Translations under genes and position numbers: made by a program
Shown here: piece by piece, positions 53,001 to 64,000 of the stretch
Layout of the letters: each line of letters begins with the position of its first letter
How positions within the stretch are numbered: the stretch's first letter is position 1
Assembly: GCA_946807835.1 (NCBI GenBank)
Contig: OX327703.1
Location: forward strand, 1,743,501 to 1,807,500
Length of the DNA stretch: 64,000 bases
Origin: Ailanthus altissimus
Taxonomy: Eukaryota; Streptophyta; Magnoliopsida; Sapindales; Simaroubaceae
Reading direction: 5' to 3'
Notes under the pieces: generated by a model
Seen by the model: the letters and a program-made list of their open reading frames with translations, nothing else
Databases searched by the model: none
Told to the model about the DNA's origin: nothing

Positions 53001-54462
53001 TTTCTCATTTAATTCATTAAAACTAATCTTCAATACGTCAAAAATATCAGGATTAGAGAGGCTCTGTAGATAATACATTGAATTTTCCCAATCTTGTTTG
53101 CTCTTTCGATAAAATGAGGAACCTCAAACTTTAAGAGCTAATGGATTGCCTTTTGCATAATCCACTACCTTCTCCGAAAGCACTAAAAAGTCTTGGGGGC
53201 ACCTGTTTTGTTTGAAGGCATAATTGTAGAAAAGCTCAAGAGCTTCACTCCTATTCAATTCTTCAACATTATATATGTATTCAACTCCAAGTTTATCAAG
53301 CACACTTTTATCTCTAGTTGTCACAATCATTCTACTTCCAGGATTAAATTGATCAAGCCCAACAACTAAAAATTCTAATTGCTTCAATTTGTTCACATCA
53401 TCGAGAACTATAAATACCTTCATACGCTGAAGCCTATCCTTAGTATACTGAGGTATATTGGGACCTCCCGTTTCAATATTTTCTTCTAATAGTTGAGAAA
53501 GAAGTTGCTTTTGTAGATTTACTAATCCAACCCCTCTTTCTGATTCCTCCCTGATATTTGCCATAAAGCACTTACCTTCAAACTCCTTAGAAATTTTCTT
53601 AAAAAGAGCTTCAGCAATAGTTGTTTTACCAATACCACCCATGCCCCAAATTCCTACAATTCGAAAATATGGCAATCCTATGCACAACAGTGATTTAATT
53701 TTCTCAATCCGTGAGTTAAATCCAATCAGACCTTCAAACTCACTCGAGACTGACATAACTTCCAATTTCTTCAAAACATCTTTGACAATTACATCCACAA
53801 GTTGCGAGTCAGGCCTAACATATGAGGAAAATGAAAAACCATGCATTAAAAGGGAGCAAGACGTAATCAAACATACATATTTCTTTTTCCTTTCTTAAGA
53901 GAGAACGTAAATATAAAAGAATACTAGAATCACATTTTTTTTTGCCCTAATAATATATACAAGGGACATTGAAGAGTTACCTGATTTTCACGGATTCATG
54001 TCCAGATAAATAGGTTGCTTCTCTCAGTACATCTCTCCATTTCTGAACCACTTCTGGCTTCTCCTTGGAACCTTTTACGAGCTTGACAAAAGCTTCCCCA
54101 AAACTTCCAATTTGCTTCCGCACGTTCGATGGATGCACACAGTAGAAAACCGGTATAACAATTTGGCCATTCGTGTTCTTGCATTCAAGAATCTGAACAA
54201 GTTCATTCAAACACCATTTGGAACCACCATAGCCTTTCGAGAAAATAACTAGTGCAATTTTTGATCCTTTGGTTGCTCTAAAAAGAGTTTGCGATATCTC
54301 ATGCCCTCTCTCAAGTCCTTCATCATCCAAAAAAGTGTTGATTTTCCTTCGACACAAAGCCGCGAAGAGATGGCTTGTAAAACTCTCACGGGTATCCTCC
54401 CCTCTGAAACTGATAAACACCTCATAGTTTTCTTCAACAGTAATGCGGGAAGAAGAAGCCAT
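50031..54462 (-). pseudogene. Full-length TIR-NB-LRR gene with one in-frame stop
   Basis: Five exons on the minus strand: 53981-54462 (TIR), 52716-53814 (NB-ARC), 52276-52587 (linker/LRR start), 50932-52164 (LRR) and 50031-50858 (post-LRR). All join by GT-AG in phase over 1317 codons plus the final stop. TNLs are intracellular immune receptors. TIR motifs are YEVFISFRGEDTR and FLDDEGLERGHEI, with SKWCLNEL carrying the putative catalytic Glu87. NB-ARC has the P-loop GMGGIGKTT (about 218-226), kinase-2 VFIVLDDVN, GSRMIVTTRD, GNPLAL and MHDLLQEMGREI. The LRR exon has many LxxLxLSxC-type repeats. Exon 5 begins with the C-JID-like CLPGSGIPDWF and has a hydrophobic segment near the end (GLMAFVYGVYFYS). 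The only lesion seen is TGA at 53124-53126 (codon 391), just after GNPLALKV; the paralogue at 63 kb has TTA there. Translation would give a 390-residue TIR-NB protein. Confidence 0.93.
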
Positions 54463-56414
54463 TAAGGAAACTTTTACAGAAACCGGGTTTCTTGAAAGCA
54501 GGATGTTGTTTGTTGAAGTAAGTATTGTTTACAAGTGCTTGGAGAATTTCGAGTGTTTAAATGCCAAGTCGTTGCAGCATTTTTCTTTTTCCACCAGACT
54601 TTTTTAGTCCTCTGCTTTAACCGTCCCTTTTTTATGTAAAGATAACACTAAGTAAATTGTAGGTAATTACTACATAAATAATTGACTACTATAATAAAAT
54701 AATTTTTAAATGAATTTATTTTGACAATTAAAATAAAGCGATTTTTAGATAAATTTATTTTATCTTATTAGATAGAAAATAAATATTTTAAAATAAAATT
54801 AACATCTTTAATAAGACAGTAAAGCACCTACTTCAAGTTTAAATCTAAGTAGCATAACATAAAAAAATATAAAATATAAAATAAAAACTAAACTAAAATA
54901 TTCAAAAAATATTATAATATATTTATTAAAATAAAATATGAATAATAAAATAACAAAGCACTGTAGCAAAGCAGATGTTGCTACTACTAAATTTGATGTA
55001 TGAGTTTATTTTTCAATTATCACACACCACTACAAGAGATTAAATGTGAAGGTAAAAAAAATAAAAAAATAAATCTACAGATTTAAAAATATTGCAACTT
55101 GATAAACCTATGAAATTATAATCTTGCATAACATTCTGAATGCTTTTATTATGTTGCCAATGAAAGCTCATTGCCAAAGCCTAGCTAACATGCATACACT
55201 CATGGGCAAGATTCTGACTTATACTATTGTTTTTAGAATTGAGAAAGAGGAATAGAAAAATTAGTGGGGTTTGTCATTTAGAAACTATTGAATTTTAAAC
55301 AATTTTTTCATTAATTTGTCTTCTGAGACATAAGTTTATTTTAAACTCAGTTGAAAAATGATTGAACTAAATTATTTAATTTTAAACATTTTATCCATTA
55401 ATTATATTTTTATAATTTCTCACAAAAGGACGTATCTTACTTAAATTCTTCTACTTTTATTTGATGACTCATTAATGGATTTGAATTCTTATTAACTTGA
55501 GATTAAATGTGAGTGTTCATGTATATTTTGGAAGAAATTAGAACTCCCACTAATATTTTGTTCATAATTCATAAAACAAAATTCATTCATTAATAGCAAT
55601 TACAATTTACATTAAATATCACATTCTATTTATCTTTTTAAATACTTTTTTATATATTACATTTTTTTTAAAAATAAATATTAATTTAAGTATTAGAATA
55701 TTTTTTTAAAAAAAAAACCAGTGCATTTTCATTGTTTAAAAAAATACGTAAAGAAAAAGAGGTAATTGACCGTGGAGATTCAAATCAGAAACTTCAAAGG
55801 AATTGAATAATTCGTTTATAAAAGCTCTAGCCGCCCACGAGACTAATAGAAGCAATCATTAAAGATAATTAAAGTCTTTTATTTAATTACTTTTCAAGCC
55901 AAACTCAACACTCGTTAAATAATTTTCTATCACAATCGACCTCCAATTCTTTAACCTTCTTGCTACTCATTCATTTAAAAACATTATACCACTCAAATTT
56001 GAACCCCATGTGTAAAATACACTAACATCTTAGAGAATTTATATTGTTTAAGATGTAACAACTTTCAGAAGAGCACTTACGGGGACTGCAAATACAAGTG
56101 TTAAGAGTGAGTGAGTTGTGACCAAGGGGCGCACTTGATTTCTTTTCCTTTTTTTTATCATTTCCACGTTAGTGGAGTCTGTCTTTTGAAAATCAAATTT
56201 AAAAAATCATCTATTAATTTGTCTTTTAAGACATAAATTTATTTTTAATTCTGTCGAAAAAAGATTGACATTAAAACTCGGTGGAGTAGGTCCATTGTTA
56301 ACTTTAAAACTGCTAAAAATATCGTAAATTAAGAATTAATTTTTAGTATATATATTTTATAATTAATAAATTATATTTATTTATTTATTTATATATTTAT
56401 GTTTCTTTATAATG
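54463..56414. other. Upstream region of the TNL gene, no other gene
   Basis: AT-rich. The promoter should lie in the first few hundred bases above 54462, but I cannot define a decisive element. No transposon ends were recognised. Confidence 0.45.
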
Positions 56415-57087
56415 TAGTCTAGATTGCTCCGCCATACTTTTATTTATATTAGTCGAGATTTTTGTATCAACATACTTATACTTGCAACGGTTGTTTTTAA
56501 TTTTTTACATCACTTTTATACTCGAGTAGTTGTCTTTCTTAACGCACTTACAATTGTAACGATTGATTTCTTTTTTCTCTAAACGTGTGTTGCACTCGTA
56601 ATGGTTGTATTTCTTAATGCGTTTGTCATTCTTTGACAACATTATCATTATTTGACAGTAGTTGTCCCCTTTTTTACAGCAATTTTCTAACATGTGTGCC
56701 ATTATAAATTTCTTATTAAGTTATAGTATTATTTTTTTCGGTTTATTTCTCAGTTTGATTTGTAAACTCAAGTTGTTTTTCTATCTTAAGTTTGAAGGGG
56801 GTATTAAAGATATAAATAACCCTATTAATAATATAATTTCCATTTACATATTGTAATTAATATATAAATAATGATAAACACGTTAAAAAAGATAACTACT
56901 GTGAGTGCAAATGCCTTTATAAAAAAACAAAAAAATCAACCGTTGTAAATACAAGTGCGTTGAAAAAGACTACCACTGCGAATGTAAAAACATTATAAAA
57001 AAACTAAAAATAATTGTTGTGAGTGAAAGTGTGTTGATACAAAAATCGCGACCAATATAAGTGAAAGTACAGCACAACAGTCTAGTA
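56415..57087. repeat. Foldback-like inverted repeat with tandem-unit arms
   Basis: The left arm (56415 to about 56640) is the imperfect reverse complement of the right arm (about 56860-57087). Shared landmarks are GATTTTTGTATCAACA near the outer edge (56458; complement near 57030) and TTAACGCACTT/TCAACGCACTT further in. Each arm is a row of diverged ~50-60-bp units of the form AACGCACTTACAATTGTAACGATTG. The loop of about 220 bp carries no gene. Long inverted arms made of short repeats resemble foldback transposons. Confidence 0.7.
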
Positions 57088-58991
57088 CACCAGAGTGAAA
57101 AGCAAAGACCAAAATTTTAACTTATAACATAAATTTAAACTCTAATACCATTTGAGAGCTCCAATAGTGATTGTCTTTCGATGCTCAACATCAATATCCT
57201 TTTCAACCTCAAAAAATTTTGAATTTGAGGGGATGTCAAAGATATAATAAAAAAAGACAATAAATATCTATTATATATATTCTATAATTAATCAATTATA
57301 TTTAATTCTGTTATATGTATTTATGTTTTTTTATTTATATTAACCAACAACCTATATAAAGATTTATTCTGTAGCATTTATAGTATAACATAATACATAC
57401 AATAACAATGTAATTTTTATAATATTTTCGTTGCCTTTATCTTTTTTAATAAATTCTTTTTTTCATGAATCATTCTAGTTTAAATAATAGGATTCTGTAG
57501 ACTTTAGTATATACTTTAGTACATGATCATATAAATTCTAGTAAATAAGTATTAACAAAGTTTAAAAACTAAATACTAATCAATATATAAATATATGCTT
57601 GTAAATTTTAGTCATTACACATAATTTTAATCACATTTTAATCATATTTTAGTGCCTTGGAGTGATATAAGAATCTGTGTCAGTTGAGTTCAAACCTCAC
57701 TCACAATACAGCTGAGGAGTTTGTTTTGTATCTTTTTGCAAATAAAAAAAATAGTTAAAAAAGTTATTTTAAAGTAATCTCACATTGTAAAACATCTTAT
57801 AAAAACTATTTGAGAGATTGATTATTGAAACTGAATATGAAAAATGAATTTTAAAGAATCATGCAGTCTTAAAACATACCCTTTGGGAGGTTAAAACGGC
57901 GAATTCTATCAGTTGCTCTTATTTGTGGTTTGCTTATAAACTTGTTAAATCCTATCTTCAATTATCATTTTGCTCTTTGTTGCCCTCATTTGCTTTATTT
58001 AGAATTATAACATTATATATATGCTCAATTATATTGAAAGTGGTTATCTTCATATAGTAGTATAGAAATTCAATTGTTTTTTAATAATTTACATTTAATT
58101 ATTAAAATCATTAAAAAATAAATAAATTTAAGCGTATAGAACTCAATTTCTTCCTTTATTCATTGACTTGTTGATCTTAAGTTGATCCCTATATTTTCAT
58201 GCTGTTGTTTCTATAAATTTGATTCACATAATTTTCCACTTATGAATTTGGCTTCTGTTCTGCTTATTAAGTAAATCATCGTTAATATGTGTTTTATGAA
58301 GGGTAAGACTCAAAGATCTTATATTAAGTAGCCTTATAATAAATAGCTCCAGTTAATTATGCTCTTGTTATATATACAAGAAAATTCGAAATCAATTTAT
58401 TATATCAAATTTAACTAAATCTATAAAAACATTTTTCTGTTATACATAAGTATATAAAGTTGTGATTCCTATTAAAATATGCATGTCAGTTTTATTATAA
58501 ATGAATGGGTGGGAAGTAAAATGCAAAAATCTGAAACTAAAATTGCAGAAAAAGTTAAATATGTTTAGAATTTCTGCATAGTACTCTATGAGTGACTCTT
58601 TGAACAATTTTAGGCCAAAAATGATGGTGAGATTTTCAGCTTTTTTTTTTAGCTTAACTCACATTCCACTCCATATCACTCATATTCTCATGTTCAAATT
58701 CGGATAAACACATGTACCATTATAAGATGTTGTCATTTAAATTACTTTAAAAGATATCAATAGTTTAATAATTAATAATTGCTAAAACTTAATAGTCATT
58801 ACTAAAACTTAAAATTCTAAAGATTTAAAATTTTTAAGGTTGTTATTAAAAATTAAAAATTAATTAGAGAAATAAATACGTTTTAAAAAATTACATATTT
58901 TAATGAAATATGTGTAGATAAAGTATCCTTATAAGAAACTAACTCACTTAAAACTCTATAAAAGAATAAGAGTAATGAAATAATATGTTCC
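57088..58991. other. Intergenic sequence, possible SINE remnant
   Basis: AT-rich with no gene. Near 57655-57715 a B-box-like GAGTTCAAACCTCACTC follows a possible A-box stretch, then a T-rich part. Around 57240-57310 a stretch repeats in direct orientation part of the left flank of the foldback (56330-56400). Confidence 0.35.
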
Positions 58992-59338
58992 CTTCTAAAC
59001 ATTTAATTAAAGACATCACCTTCGTCATAGCTGTCGAGTGTAAATAAATAGATCCTAAACATTCCATTTTTTCCAAGATTTCTTGGCAACTCTCAAGATT
59101 TAAACAATCATAAAGAATAAGCATACGAAGAGATTTCAATTTGCAAATGCTAGTTGAAAGTCTCTTGAGCTTCTTCGATTTGCTTAAGTTTAGAATTTCA
59201 AGAACTTTTTGGCACTCAATTAACAGGGAACTTCTTCTATCACCATCACTTGTAAATCTAGCCTTATTACATTTTCCATAATCTATGGAAACTCTATGAG
59301 ATTAAAACAGTGAGGGAAATAAATCTCTATAGGAAAAT
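58992..59338 (-). pseudogene. Second TNL pseudogene, LRR part (downstream of insertion)
   Basis: The minus strand matches the intact LRR exon at 51600-51950. Motifs are LRMLILYDCLNLES and MECLGSIYLHSTA, preceded by ICKLKS-type sequence. Similarity stops at about 58992, so the last half of the LRR exon and exon 5 are missing. Frame changes occur near 59210. Confidence 0.85.
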
Positions 59339-62199
59339 TGTTGCAGGAATCACCCTTTTACTCATTGAGATTAGGTTAAAGTAAAAAATCTTAGTTAAAT
59401 TCAATTTAGAACCCTAATCTCTTTGCACAGTAAAATAATCTAGATATCAAGTAAAAATAGCAAGAACTCAAAGTAGATAATAAATACCACAACACAATCA
59501 CTTATATGATTCGACCAAATTGCTTACGTTCACGGTAAATCAAAGGGTCATAATCTCTCTTATTAACTCCCTAGAGAATATACAAGGAAAATTCAAAGAA
59601 AAACTCTCAAAAGGATATAATGTTTAGTATACCCTTACTCTCCAAAAAATAATGTGTTGAGTGTTGATTTATTTAGAGTGCATGCATGTGATATATGTGT
59701 TTAACAATAAAATATACACATCTTATACATATATATGCACAATAGAAGCATAAAATTTACAATAAATGCAATTATTACAAATTAAAAAAAAATGAAATTG
59801 AGAAATAACTCTTGAAGCATTTGAATCAAAATTCTTGAAATTCACTTGAAATGCAAACTTTGATCAATTCTAGTAATCAATAATAGTGGGATTGATTATC
59901 TAGAATGGTAGTATTTTAATCCGATAAAAGTTTAACAAACTAAACTTAAATTTTTTATTTTTTCTTTGATTAACACTTAATCAATTAATCAAATACTTAT
60001 TTGTTTTAATTGGTTTTTAAGCCTAATAAAAAGAAAATTTAATTATGAATTCAACAATTGAATTCAAAATTAAGAAAATAATTTTTCTTTTTCTTTGATG
60101 GCTGGCCAATCATTTAGCAAAAAATAAAATTAACACACTAAATTTTAATTACATTTTGCAAATATATACAAATGAATTTAATTTCATTTAAGTAAGGTTA
60201 ACTTTAACTTAACTATATGATTAGTTTTTAACTATAGTTACTATAGTTAAGTTAAATTATTTATTTAACTATTAAATAAATAAGTATTTATTTTAATTAT
60301 TTAACAATTAAATAATCATTGAGTGAAATTACATTTATGTCCTTACTAGGTTATCAAGTTAACCTAAAGTAGATCCCACTATTTAACCATATACTTTAGT
60401 TAACTTAACTATAGTAAATTGCTATATTTTATTGTTTTAAACTATTCAATATAGTATGCTGCCCAAATACACAAAGAGTACATTTCATATTGGGACTCCT
60501 TAGGTCCATACCTGATTTGTCAAATGAAACTATTCCATAAGTCCATGATCAATGCCCCACACACACGTCACGAATATTACAAATCAGTGCGTTGGACTAT
60601 CCATGTTGAGGTTACTACATATTCGTATAATCTTTTAGTCATTATATCCTAGATGGGCGGGATGTAGATCATCACCATCAAATCCCCATAATCTCATATG
60701 TGAACTTATCTTTAGATTTGTATCTTAATGAACAATATACTAAAACTCTTTTACTATATTGTTCAACTTTGTAGAAAACTCTTTTCCCGGATTCATTACT
60801 TATGGCCATAAGAATTCATAAGATACAATCTCAAAACATCGGATATAAAAACTCACCTACATGAGCTAGCAGATCCCGTATCTACACACACCAAACTTCA
60901 TAAGTATCGAATCATATCCAGTGACACGTAGTTGTCAGACTATGAAAAGTCTCTGACATACATAGAATCAAAGTATAATGGATCACCCATAAGCCCACTT
61001 GGCGCTCAGGTCGAAGGACCACGAATACTATTCATCTCGAGTAGACATTTCTTTGATGGATTCATAAGATATCTATTGGGATCCTCCTGAATTTATTCAA
61101 TATTCAGTCCTAACTGAATACCTGCATGTCTATACGAGCTTCCACTAAGCTCATGATCAACTAAGAACAATCATCTGTACAATATAGATATAGATATACA
61201 CTAATCTATATAATAATGATTCACGGATAGACCCACATTGGTGAACATAGATAAAAAATACTATGTTTGAGAATATACTTACATAATAAAATTTCTTAAG
61301 ATCTATTACAACTCTTTACAACTATGTAATTACAAGTAAACTCTCAGGTCTTTGTCCTATTATAGACAAGATTCTAACTCTTTAGATTTTACTAACTCTT
61401 ATAACCTATTAATTCTTAACAGTGCTAACTCTTAGCATTTATAACTCTTAGTGTCGCTAACTCTTAGCTTTGGTATAAATTCTTTTAAACTAGATCTAAA
61501 CTCCTTCAGATCATGCAATGTCTATAATATTACAAGCTTTATTACTATTTAATAAAGGTTATGAGTGATTTAATAAAATATTCATTGTACAAATATTATA
61601 AAAAAAATATTCATACAAATAGGAATGATACATAAAAATAAACTCTAATACAATGAACACCCAAACAATGGTTCCACCTTAGTCATATAAGCACTTAGTG
61701 TCTACCTAGTTCTTTCCTCTCTTAAAGTCTCTCTTAATGCTTAATCCCAACTAAAAGGTTTACAAGGGTTTATATATAAGTTATTTCGTGCCTACTAATT
61801 CTAATTCTTATTGAAGTAAAAGTCTATTTGTTTTGAAAGTCTTTCCCAAAACTCAAAAATTCAGATTGAAAACTGACTCTATCTGCTTTGGCTCCACGGT
61901 GCTGAGAACCTAGTGCTATGGCTCTGAGCATGTTATGGCCAGCATCGTGGTGCTGATATACTGATCTGGGCGCCGCAGTGTCTAGCCTTAGGAGCCATGA
62001 CGCTTAGCCCTATTATTAGCTCCACGTTCTTCTTGCTTCCTTTATATTTTCAAGTCCCGTTTTACTTTTCCTTTCTGTTTCACACTTTCTAAACTTTTTC
62101 ATACATGTCCTACACATTTTAAACTTTTTGTGACTCCTTTCTTTAATATTATTCTTAATTCTTTCCAAACAAGATTGTTGAATCATCAAATCTCTGATA
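59339..62199 (-). mobile_element. Solo LTR in the second TNL, carrying a nested element
   Basis: A block that interrupts the TNL LRR exon between GAAAAT and TTAAAATAAATG, which are contiguous in the intact gene. It is flanked by the 5-bp duplication AAAAT (59334-59338 and 62200-62204). On the minus strand it ends TGCAACA, but starts TATCAG instead of TG. It includes the CGTGAACGTAAGCAA motif (complement near 59525), the counterpart of CGTGGACGTAGGCAA in the copia A LTR. A GC-rich GGCGCCGCAG island is at 61895-62010. About 0.9 kb is its own sequence. Confidence 0.65.
59698..61667 (-). mobile_element. Inverted relative of the third-layer element at 41597-43850
   Basis: The reverse complement follows 41597-43850 in the same order. 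Shared blocks are TGATCTGAACGAGTTCAGATC-like, AGTTAGTAAAATCTAAAGAGTTAGA, GACAAAGACCT, CACGGTGGACTTGTGAGTGATCCAT-like, GACTGAATATTGAA and TATGGCCATAAG. The far ends are CACCCAAACA (61667) and TGTTTAAC (59698). It is about 300 bp shorter. No clean 5-bp duplication was found at these ends. Confidence 0.75.
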
Positions 62200-62204
62200 A
62201 AAAT

Positions 62205-63787
62205 TAAAATAAATGTTGGTTGGGAAGCTCCTAAAACTTTTACAGCTCCTCATATATAAAAAAACCAAGGTTGTTGAAATCTTGGATTGAGGAGAGAATG
62301 TCAAGCAAGCCTGTGCAATTTAAAACATTTATTCTCTCAAAACATGGGTCTTCAATGGGTTCAAGAATTTGGTGAGATTTTGGCAGTGTGAGATCACTAA
62401 ATTTTAACTTGAAATTTTTCTGTAGCATAAAGATAAATATTTACCAAATTAGATTAGCATTATATATCCATGATTTTAAAAGTTAACATTCCCAATGTTG
62501 TTGAACTTTATTATATGGTAGGCTTAGTGCAATGAGATTATTTGGACTAAAATTTACAAGCAATGTTCTCAAAGGGATATCCATGCCAATGAAGATATCT
62601 TAGTCCATCAGGAAGAAATTCCAACCTTTGCGGAAGATGAATTTTAGAATTCATCTCAGAAACACCAAAATCTTGAGGCATATAAAATTTAAGCAATCTA
62701 AGATTAGACATATTTGCAAAAGCTCCAAAATTTAGATGTATATCTCTTATTTTGGACAAATCCAAGAATATGCCTCTAATTGCATCAGTCCCCTTATAAA
62801 CAAGAGAAAATATTGAGTTACCATAAAATACATAAAAATTTTATAAAGTTTATTATAGATCTTCTCAAGTAAAACCTTAATTTGCATGTATTCAATGTTT
62901 ATGTGTAATAAAAAAAAATTAAATTAATTAGGCTCTAAACTACCTTATTTTTCTCCGGCACATGTGGATATCCTCATGCTACCGCAATCTGCTACGTTTT
63001 CCTGGTTCTTCAGATTCTTGAAAAATAATTTCCGTACCCATTTCTTGCAATAAATCATGCATTTGCAACATGTTGAAAGTTACAATTAGGGCCACTTATT
63101 ATCATAGTCACAAAATCTTTGTCCTCTCCATTGAAAAAACATGCAATGTCAAGAAATATACATTTTTCTTTCACATTTAGTTCGTTAAAACTAATCTTCA
63201 TTACGTCAAAAATATCAAGGTTAGAGAGGTTTTGTAGATAATACATTGAATTTTCCCAGTCGTGTTTGCTCTTTCGATAAAATGAGGAACCTAAAACTTT
63301 AAGAGCAAATGGATTGCCTTTGGCATAATCCACGACCTTCTCCGAAAGCACCAAAAATATATTGGGGGCATAATTGCAGAAAAGCTCAAGAACTTCACTC
63401 CTATTGAATTCTTCAACATTATATATGTACTCAACTCCAAGTTTATCCAGCACACTTTTATCTCTGGTGGTCACAATCACTCTACTTCCAGGACTAAACT
63501 GATCAAGCTCGCCAGCTAAATATTCTAGTTGGTTAAATTTATTCACATCATCGAGAACTATAAAAACCATCATACTTTGAATCCTCTGCTTAGTATACTG
63601 TGGTATATTGGGACCTCCCATTTCTCAATGGGAGAAAACTGGTGTAACCATTTGGCACAAAGGTGAATTAATTTTCTCAATCCGTGAGTTCAATCCAATC
63701 AGACCTTCAAAATCACTCGAGGCTGACATAACTTCCCATTTCTTCAAAATATCTTTGACAATTGCATCCACATGTTTCGAGCCAAGC
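62205..63787 (-). pseudogene. Second TNL pseudogene, NB-ARC to LRR start
   Basis: Paralogue of the TNL at 50031-54462. Exon 2 runs from 63787 to 62944, 844 bp against 1099 bp. It starts with KHVDAIVKDILKK and GLIGLNSRIEKI. The P-loop part is missing, replaced at 63625-63660 by a short segment similar to the TIR exon (peptide QMVTPVF against QIVIPVF). It continues with GGPNIPQYTKQR, FIVLDDVN, VIVTTRDKSVL and GNPFALKVLG (a sense codon where the other gene has TGA). The MHD region is then damaged. Exon 3 (about 62493-62792) has DLSKIRDIHL and YLPDGLRYLHWHGYP-type sequence. The LRR exon starts at about 62423 and is cut by the solo LTR at 62204. The TIR exon is not in the window. Confidence 0.9.
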
Positions 63788-63884
63788 CTAACATACGTGG
63801 AAAATGAAAAACCATGCATTAAAAGGGAGCAAGACATAATCAGATAAATGAAAAATAAATATTTCTTCTTCTTTTCTTAAGAGG

Positions 63885-64000
63885 TAGTCGGAGGAATTAC
63901 CATTTTCTCTATGAGATTAGATTAAAATAAAGAATCTTAACTTCTTTGTGTAGCGGAATAACTAAGATATTAAGTAAAAATAGTAAAAATATAAAGTAAA
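63885..64000 (+). repeat. LTR fragment, runs off the window end
   Basis: Direct, diverged copy of 59345-59470: GGAATTACCATTTTCTC-like start, GAGATTAGATTAAAATAAA, AATCTTA, TCTTTGTGTAG and AGATATTAAGTAAAAATAG against the corresponding blocks. It interrupts TNL intron 1 just after CTTTTCTTAAGAG. Confidence 0.65.

Noticed and set aside
53110..53140. Intron removing the TGA in the TNL
   Set aside because: The sequence is collinear with the paralogue at 63.3 kb across the TGA without any gap, so no intron is needed or supported there.
57655..57715. Possible tRNA gene
   Set aside because: A B-box-like sequence exists, but I could not fold a cloverleaf or find a proper anticodon arm. At most a SINE remnant.

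Overview
This is a window of nuclear DNA from a flowering plant, most likely a woody core eudicot. The evidence is spliceable GT-AG gene structures, an MPK6-type MAP kinase, a NAC transcription factor, TIR-NB-LRR (TNL) resistance-type genes with the typical five-exon plan, and heavy invasion by Ty1/copia and other LTR elements in very AT-rich DNA. The style of the TNL and NAC genes would fit a rosid such as Sapindales, but I cannot fix the species. No organellar, bacterial or viral genome segment was recognised.

Layout. From 1 to 13.4 kb the window is gene-poor. It holds a broken copia fragment flanked by inverted LTRs (1.4-3.0 kb), an F-box pseudogene (5.05-5.9 kb), a tandem array of about 276-bp units ending in an inverted partial copy (6.8-7.95 kb) and a degenerate LTR-like block (about 9.4-11.5 kb). 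From 13.4 to 25.1 kb lies the one stretch of intact genes: a NAC gene on the minus strand, divergent from a five-exon gene for a small basic Ser/Lys-rich protein on the plus strand (199 aa), then a six-exon MPK6 orthologue on the minus strand (401 aa). All splice junctions of the last two keep the reading frame.

From 27.7 to 50 kb is a duplicated and wrecked area. Fragments of a HAD-IIA-type hydrolase gene and of the C-terminal tail of a TNL gene are repeated several times and split by insertions. Copia element A (28995-35686) carries its own 1.37-kb nested element. Copia element B (37197-47521) holds a second element (41043-46115), which holds a third (41597-43850). Each of the three layers in B has a perfect 5-bp target duplication.

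From 50.0 to 54.5 kb is a full-length TNL gene on the minus strand, complete in all five exons except for one in-frame TGA inside the NB-ARC domain. From 56.4 to 57.1 kb is a foldback-like inverted repeat whose arms are made of degenerate short tandem units. From 59.0 to 63.8 kb is a second TNL, a pseudogene that has lost its P-loop and is split by a solo LTR which itself carries an inverted relative of the third-layer element of B.

How the genes relate: MPK6 and TNL proteins both act in plant immunity, but nothing here shows that they are linked functionally. The TNL region looks like a decaying resistance-gene cluster in which tandem duplication, small recombination events and nested retroelements have broken all members visible in this window. 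I did not find a convincing new biological system. The most interesting items are the single-stop TNL, the TIR fragment at the P-loop deletion, the nested insertions, the foldback repeat and the 34-base C tract inside the NAC gene.
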